Shown here: positions 59,511 to 64,000 of the stretch, piece by piece
Layout of the letters: the number at the start of each line of letters is the position of its first letter
How positions within the stretch are numbered: the first letter of the stretch is position 1
Origin: DASYLJ01 sp036009625
GTDB taxonomy: Bacteria > Desulfobacterota > Binatia > DP-6
NCBI GenBank assembly: GCA_036009625.1
Contig: DASYLJ010000096.1
Span: 1-64,000, forward strand
Reading direction: 5' to 3'
DNA: 64,000 nucleotides
Notes under the pieces: model-generated
Told to the model about the DNA's origin: nothing
The model's input: only the letters and a program-made list of their open reading frames with translations
Database searches by the model: none
Position numbers and translations under genes: made by a program

Positions 59511-62000
59511 CTATGGCCGCAACTCGATGCGCGCCCCGGTGGCCAGAACCGTGGCTCCGATCGTGTGCTCGCGCACGCCGCCCTCGACGACGCGCTCGAT
59601 CGTGACCGGATCCCCGAACGTGCGCACCACCTCGAGCGTCGTGTGCTCCGTCGCCGGAGCGTGGTCGCATATGGCCCAGAACGACGGGAAGAACACCGGG
59701 CAGCGGAGCCGTCCCTGCGGCGCCAGGTGCAGCGTGCGCCCCGGCACGTCGAGCGCGGCGCCCGTCAGCGCGGCGAGAACGGCCCACGCCACCGGGTGCG
59801 TCATGTAGACCGACTCGGCGTTGCCGCGCAGGCCACCGCTCCAGGCGAAGCCGTCGCCCCACAGTCGGTCGTAGAAGCGGCGCAGGGTCTCGAGCCCGGC
59901 CTCCACCTCGCCGAGATAGAGCTGCAGGCAAGCCTGATACGACACCACCTGCCAGACGTACGTGAACTCCTCGCCGCGTGGCAGGCCGGCACGGAACGGA
60001 TGGTCGACCGCGATGCCCTCGAACGTCGCCTCCGAGCGCGGCAGTCCGCCCTCGGCGTGCGTCACCAGCACGCGATACTGATGGACGAGATGGCTGCGGG
60101 CGCGGTCGAGATCGAGGATCGGGTCGAAGCCGGCCCAGCGCACCGCCCACTCGCCGGCGAGCGCCGCCGTGAAGACGGTGTCCTTGTGCTCCGAGCTGCG
60201 AAAGAAGCCGCGCGGGTCCCAGAGGTCGCGATCGAGACGCTGCGCGCAGCGATCGAAGCGTGCCTGCCACACGTCGCACCGTTCCGGCGCGCGCGTCGCG
60301 CCGAGCGTCAGCATCACCCGCAGCGTCGCCAGGTAGAGCGTCGCCGAGTAGACGAACGCGCCCGGGAAATCCCACACGTCGTAGGTCGTGCCGCCCTCCG
60401 GCACACCGTCGGGGGCGATCGAATCGAGGTAGTCGAGGCCGCGCACCATCGCCGGCCAGAACCGGTCGAGCACGTCGTCGCGGCCGGTCGTCCGCCACGC
60501 CCGTCCCACCTGCAGGATCAGCGACATGGTGAGGTCGGTCCATTCCTTGGCCGGCAGGAAGTCCTTGATGAACATGGGCCAGCCGTAGGGAATCTCGGTG
60601 GTGCCGAGCCCGAGGTCGCAGTTGCCGTTGCCGTGCGGGATGGCGCCACGCGCGTCGGCCAGACGACGGAACTCGTCGAGCTCGGAAAGATCCAGCTCCG
60701 GGAAGAACGTCGCCGTGTAGGGATGCGACGACAGGCGCTGATCGTTGGTGCCGGTGAGACCGCCCATCGGCCAGTGCCAGTCGAGGCCCTCGAGCGTGTA
60801 CATGCGACCGTTCGCTGGCACGACGGTGTTGCAGAGCGTCGAGTCGATCGAGTTGCGTATCGCGCGCACCAGCCATGGCGGCAGCGACGACGCCTCGAGC
60901 AGCGCGCCGAGCTCGCTCGACGCCGCCTCGAGCCGACGCCGATCGTCGAGCACGTGCGTCGCCACCGCGTCCACGCCGTCGAAGTGCGTCTCGTAGACGT
61001 GCCCGACGCGGGTACCATCGTGCGGTCCCTCGCCGCGATGCCGCGCCAGGCTCGGCTCGGTGACGTGGTCCGGCGTCCACCAGGCGAGCACGAACGTCAC
61101 CTCGCGCGTCGCGTGCGCGGGTACGGTCGTGGCTGCGGCCACCGCCGCCGCCGGACGCCAGCCACCGTCCTCGCCGCGACGACCCGGGGCCGTCGAGCGC
61201 ACGTGCCCCTCGCGCGCGAAGTCGTCGAGCACCGACGCGGACGGCGCGCCGGCGTCCCAGCCATCGCACGCGGTGACGGCGACGTCGGGCGTGGCGTCGG
61301 CCAGCAGGAGGTATTGGCCGGTGACGCCGCGCCGATGCGAGCGCGCGTCCCACACCTGGTCGGTACGGAAGCGCACCCCACGACGGTCACCGACGGCGGC
61401 CTCCTCCTGCCAGGCGCCGGCGATGCTGTCGTACTCGACGCGACGGTGCACACCCTTCATCTCGTGCTCGGGGCCGAGCTCGACCCCGAGGTGCCCGGTA
61501 CCGCCACGACCGAGGACGTTCTCGAACGAGAACAGCACCGACGCCTCCACCGGCTCGTCGCCGGGGTTCTGCAGCACGAAGCGGAAGAGCGCCGCCGGCA
61601 GCGTCGATTCGCGGACGTCGTGCGGCACGTGTGGCGTCAGGCCGTGCAGGGTCACCGACAGCGGCAGGTCGTCATCGAAGGCGAGCGCGAACGACGGCAG
61701 CGTCCCGGTGAAGGTGGTGCCGCGCACGGGGCTGGCATTCGCGTACTCGTCGCCGTCGAGGCTGCGACGCAGCATCACGCATCGAGTCGCTCCGCTGCGT
61801 CGCGTCCAGAGGGCGTGGAACGCGCCGCGCACGCCATGGATGGGCGACATCCAGTTGTTGTTGAGGCGCAGCTCACCGAAGCCGCCGTCCGACGCCACGC
61901 TGAAGCCGCCCGCGCCGATGCCGCCCATCGGGAAGCCACGCGCGACGCGCGTGTCGACATAGGCACCGGTGACGGGATCGAAGCCGGCGCGTCGCTGCAT
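59511..62000 (-). CDS. Glycoside hydrolase family 116-like (non-lysosomal glucosylceramidase-like) protein
   Basis: 829 residues from the ATG at 62000 (MQRRAGFDPVTGAYVDTR); longer in-frame extensions look non-coding. The N-terminal beta-sandwich has the GBA2/GH116 entry motif RGFPMGGIGAGGFSV. The C-terminal (alpha/alpha)6 barrel shows GRMYTLEGLDWHWPMGG, NGNCDLGLGTTEIPYGWPMF, VWDFPGAFVYSATLYLA and GGLPRSEATFEG. Candidate catalytic acids are the Glu/Asp in these segments, but I cannot place the exact pair. No signal peptide, so the substrate would be taken up or cytoplasmic. It starts 23 bp after the beta-helix gene's start region on the same strand; the downstream region may share its transcript. 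Confidence 0.75.
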   Translation of the reverse strand: MQRRAGFDPVTGAYVDTRVARGFPMGGIGAGGFSVASDGGFGELRLNNNWMSPIHGVRGAFHALWTRRSGATRCVMLRRSLDGDEYANASPVRGTTFTGTLPSFALAFDDDLPLSVTLHGLTPHVPHDVRESTLPAALFRFVLQNPGDEPVEASVLFSFENVLGRGGTGHLGVELGPEHEMKGVHRRVEYDSIAGAWQEEAAVGDRRGVRFRTDQVWDARSHRRGVTGQYLLLADATPDVAVTACDGWDAGAPSASVLDDFAREGHVRSTAPGRRGEDGGWRPAAAVAAATTVPAHATREVTFVLAWWTPDHVTEPSLARHRGEGPHDGTRVGHVYETHFDGVDAVATHVLDDRRRLEAASSELGALLEASSLPPWLVRAIRNSIDSTLCNTVVPANGRMYTLEGLDWHWPMGGLTGTNDQRLSSHPYTATFFPELDLSELDEFRRLADARGAIPHGNGNCDLGLGTTEIPYGWPMFIKDFLPAKEWTDLTMSLILQVGRAWRTTGRDDVLDRFWPAMVRGLDYLDSIAPDGVPEGGTTYDVWDFPGAFVYSATLYLATLRVMLTLGATRAPERCDVWQARFDRCAQRLDRDLWDPRGFFRSSEHKDTVFTAALAGEWAVRWAGFDPILDLDRARSHLVHQYRVLVTHAEGGLPRSEATFEGIAVDHPFRAGLPRGEEFTYVWQVVSYQACLQLYLGEVEAGLETLRRFYDRLWGDGFAWSGGLRGNAESVYMTHPVAWAVLAALTGAALDVPGRTLHLAPQGRLRCPVFFPSFWAICDHAPATEHTTLEVVRTFGDPVTIERVVEGGVREHTIGATVLATGARIELRP

Positions 62001-62145
62001 CGTCACGGCGTAGCGTCGCACACATCGTACGGTCAAGCGGCGCGGTACGGCGGTTGCTAAGCATGATGCAGCGGTGTGGGTGGGTGGCCTGGATCGGGGT
62101 GTACGCACGACCGGCGAGTCAGGGTGCTGACACGAGGACGAGTCG

Positions 62146-64000
62146 GTGACGCGCGCGCCGGCGCGTCGGGTCTCCGTCATCATCGTCGCACGCGAGGCCA
62201 CGCCGGCGTTGCTGGCATGCATCGAGCGCGTCCGGCGTCACACGCCGTCGCCCGCCGAGGTGCTCGTCGTCGACCACGGTCCGGCCCACGGCTTCGCCCA
62301 CCGCCTCGCGACGCTGGCGGACGGCGACGGTCGCATCCCCGTCCGCGTCCTGCGCGCTGCCGAGAACGTGGGCTACGCGGCTGCCGTGAATCAGGGCATC
62401 CGCACCGCGCGGGGGCGATGGCTGGTGCTGCTGGGTGCAGACACCCTGGTGACACCGGGATGGAGCGCGGCACTCCTGGCTCGCGCCCGCGACACGCGCG
62501 TCGGTCTGGTGGGCCCCGTGATGAACGGCGCTGCCGGCGGCCCTCAGGCCATCGGAGCTACTCCCGCCTACGACGGACCAGCCGCGCTCGATGCCTTCGC
62601 AGCGCGATGGGCCAGCGCGCATCGCGGCGAGCACCGTCGCGTCGCCTGGCTCGACGGCGCCTGCCTGCTCGTCCGTCGCGCGGTGATCGAGCGACTCGGA
62701 CCGCTCGACGAGACGACACGCGATCCCGTCGGCGAACTGTGTGCGCGTGCCACCGCTGGGGGCTGCACGGCGGTGCTGTCACGCGAGGTGTTCGTGCATC
62801 GCGATCGCGCCCGCGGCCCGCGGCCGGCACCCGAGCGCGCCCGGCCGCGCGACGCGCTCCGCTTCGTGCCGCGCGTCGTGGTCGCACCGCGCGGTGCGCC
62901 CCGGATCACGCTCTGCCTCATCGCACGCGACGAGGCCGCCGTCCTCGAGCGCTGCCTCGCCAGCGCGGCACCGGCCGTCGACGAGATCGTCGTCGTCGAC
63001 ACCGGCTCCACCGACGCCACGCGCGAGATCGCGCGCGCGCACGGCGCCGTCGTCGTCGAGCGGCCCTGGGATGACGACTTCGCCGCCGCACGCAATGCTG
63101 CCCTCGACGAGGCGCACGGCGACTGGATCCTGAGCCTCGACGCCGACGAGGAGCTACCGGCGCGGACCGCCGCGCAGCTGCGCATGACCTGCACCGAGAC
63201 CTCGGCGCCGGCACTGCGCATGCCGATCGAGAACCTCGGTGCGAGCGGCGACGTCGACAGCGTGCACCTCGCGGTGCGGCTGTTCACGCGGACCCCGGGT
63301 CATCGCTGGGAGGGCGTCGTCCACGAGCAGATCGGCGTCACGACGCGCGTCCTCGATGCGCCCTTGCCGATCCGGCACTACGGCTACGCCGAACCGGTGG
63401 CGCTGCACGCGAAGCTGGTTCGCAACCGCGCGCTGCTCGAGCGCCGGGCGGCCGTGAGTCCCGACGATCCAGCCATCGGCTTCTACCTTGCCCAGACACG
63501 ACTGGCGCTCGGCGACGCCGCCGGCGCCGTGCACGCGGCCGAGGACGGCCTGCGACGGGTGGACGCACAGGACCGCTCCCTCGGTCTCCTGCTGCTCGAT
63601 ACGCTGGCGGCCGCGCGCTTCGCCGCGGGCGAGCAGGTGGGCGCGGAAGAAGCGTGTCGCACGGCGCTGGCGCTCCGACCCGACTGGATCGATCCGCGAC
63701 TCTTGCTCGGCCGGCTCTGCCGACGAACCGGACAGCTGCGCGAAGCGCTCGTACATCTCGGCCGCTACCTGTCCGATCGCGAGCGGTTGCTGGCCGATCC
63801 GACCTGGCCGGTGCGCCTGCCGCGCCTGCGCGCGCTGGGCGCCGAAGCGGAAGCCCGCACCGAGCTGGCGCACGTCCACGCCATGCTGGGCGCGCTCGGT
63901 CGCGCGCGGCGCGAAGCCGAGCGAGCGGCGGCGCTGTCGCCGTCGAGCGCCGAGCCGATCCGCCTGCTCGCACACATCGCCGACGCCACCCGCGCCGCCG
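62146..64000 (+). CDS. Two-domain family 2 glycosyltransferase with TPR-like tail (3' end outside window)
   Basis: The only plausible start is GTG at 62146, because an in-frame stop lies at 62128; the reading frame runs to the window end (618 codons and still open). First GT2 domain (about 6-240): VSVIIVAREATPALLACIE, ENVGYAAAVNQGI and VLLGADT, without a clear DxD, like rhamnosyltransferase-type domains. Second domain (about 255-390): ITLCLIARDEAAVLERCL, VVVDTGSTDATREIA and the DxD SLDADEE. An Ala/Leu-rich helical tail looks like TPR repeats (AIGFYLAQTRLALGDAAGAVHAAE). Probably builds a surface glycan. Confidence 0.85.
   Translation, partial: MTRAPARRVSVIIVAREATPALLACIERVRRHTPSPAEVLVVDHGPAHGFAHRLATLADGDGRIPVRVLRAAENVGYAAAVNQGIRTARGRWLVLLGADTLVTPGWSAALLARARDTRVGLVGPVMNGAAGGPQAIGATPAYDGPAALDAFAARWASAHRGEHRRVAWLDGACLLVRRAVIERLGPLDETTRDPVGELCARATAGGCTAVLSREVFVHRDRARGPRPAPERARPRDALRFVPRVVVAPRGAPRITLCLIARDEAAVLERCLASAAPAVDEIVVVDTGSTDATREIARAHGAVVVERPWDDDFAAARNAALDEAHGDWILSLDADEELPARTAAQLRMTCTETSAPALRMPIENLGASGDVDSVHLAVRLFTRTPGHRWEGVVHEQIGVTTRVLDAPLPIRHYGYAEPVALHAKLVRNRALLERRAAVSPDDPAIGFYLAQTRLALGDAAGAVHAAEDGLRRVDAQDRSLGLLLLDTLAAARFAAGEQVGAEEACRTALALRPDWIDPRLLLGRLCRRTGQLREALVHLGRYLSDRERLLADPTWPVRLPRLRALGAEAEARTELAHVHAMLGALGRARREAERAAALSPSSAEPIRLLAHIADATRAA

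Noticed and set aside
59565..62060. 831-codon plus-strand open frame
   Set aside because: Antisense to the GH116-like gene, whose motifs are clear.
1..64000. CRISPR arrays, tRNAs, rRNA, integrase or insertion sequences
   Set aside because: No regular spacer-repeat arrays, tRNA-like cloverleafs or transposase motifs were seen. tRNAscan and ISfinder searches would confirm.

Overview
The window is about 64 kb of very GC-rich DNA with dense, short-spaced genes on both strands and strong third-position GC bias. An outer-membrane beta-barrel protein, many cleavable signal peptides, periplasmic methionine sulfoxide reductase and a CPA1 antiporter point to a Gram-negative bacterium. The mix of secreted proteins with Cys-containing Lys/Ala-rich helical modules and Thr/Ser linkers, SCP-x-like thiolase plus DUF35 pairs, several sulfatases and an HSD17B4-like reductase family resembles environmental 'deltaproteobacterial' lineages such as Binatota. 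That placement is inference from gene content only. I see no rRNA, tRNA, CRISPR array, integrase or transposase gene.

Layout. 1-3.7 kb: glutamate synthase gltB (5' end outside the window) and gltD. 3.7-8.6 kb: a small Cys-rich exported protein, a zinc alcohol dehydrogenase, a hemerythrin-like protein, a nitrilase/DUF302 pair and a sulfatase. 8.6-14.6 kb: exported proteins (an NHL-type propeller, three tandem collagen-like proteins joined by ATGA overlaps, a DUF1566 protein) and a short-chain dehydrogenase. 14.6-21.3 kb: an exported sulfatase, then a tight four-gene run (methyltransferase, cupredoxin, HAMP adenylate cyclase, outer-membrane barrel). 21.5-24.2 kb: Dabb protein, antiporter and MsrAB on the minus strand. 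24.3-29.4 kb: GtrA protein, small proteins, an S8/S53-like protease and a Baeyer-Villiger-type monooxygenase. 29.4-31.1 kb: hipBA with four palindromic operators. 31.1-34.9 kb: an Hsp70-like protein, a DUF35/thiolase-like pair and a methyltransferase. 34.8-41.3 kb: an RND transporter fused to a cyclic-nucleotide-binding domain, a glycosyltransferase, a membrane sulfatase-fold protein and an SGNH hydrolase. 41.3-47.4 kb: MAPEG protein, quinone oxidoreductase, enoyl-CoA hydratase, GH1 glycosidase, a second short-chain dehydrogenase, three very small genes and phosphatidylserine synthase. 47.4-64 kb: a hybrid histidine kinase, two large paralogous secreted hydrolases, MgtE, glycyl-tRNA synthetase, a beta-helix protein, a GH116 glycosidase and a two-domain glycosyltransferase running off the end.

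Themes. Central nitrogen assimilation (gltBD) and translation (glyS) sit among accessory genes for an oxidative and glycan/lipid-degrading lifestyle. The most system-like features are (i) the cupredoxin-cyclase-porin operon together with a cyclic-nucleotide-binding RND pump elsewhere in the window; (ii) the DUF35 plus Cys-less thiolase-like pair, resembling retro-aldolases of steroid side-chain degradation; (iii) hipBA with a four-site operator array; and (iv) a composite two-hairpin element just downstream of two unrelated genes. The only stretch over 300 bp without a confident gene is 46205-46736, which holds one probable 75-residue gene and several inverted repeats. All other gaps are under 260 bp.
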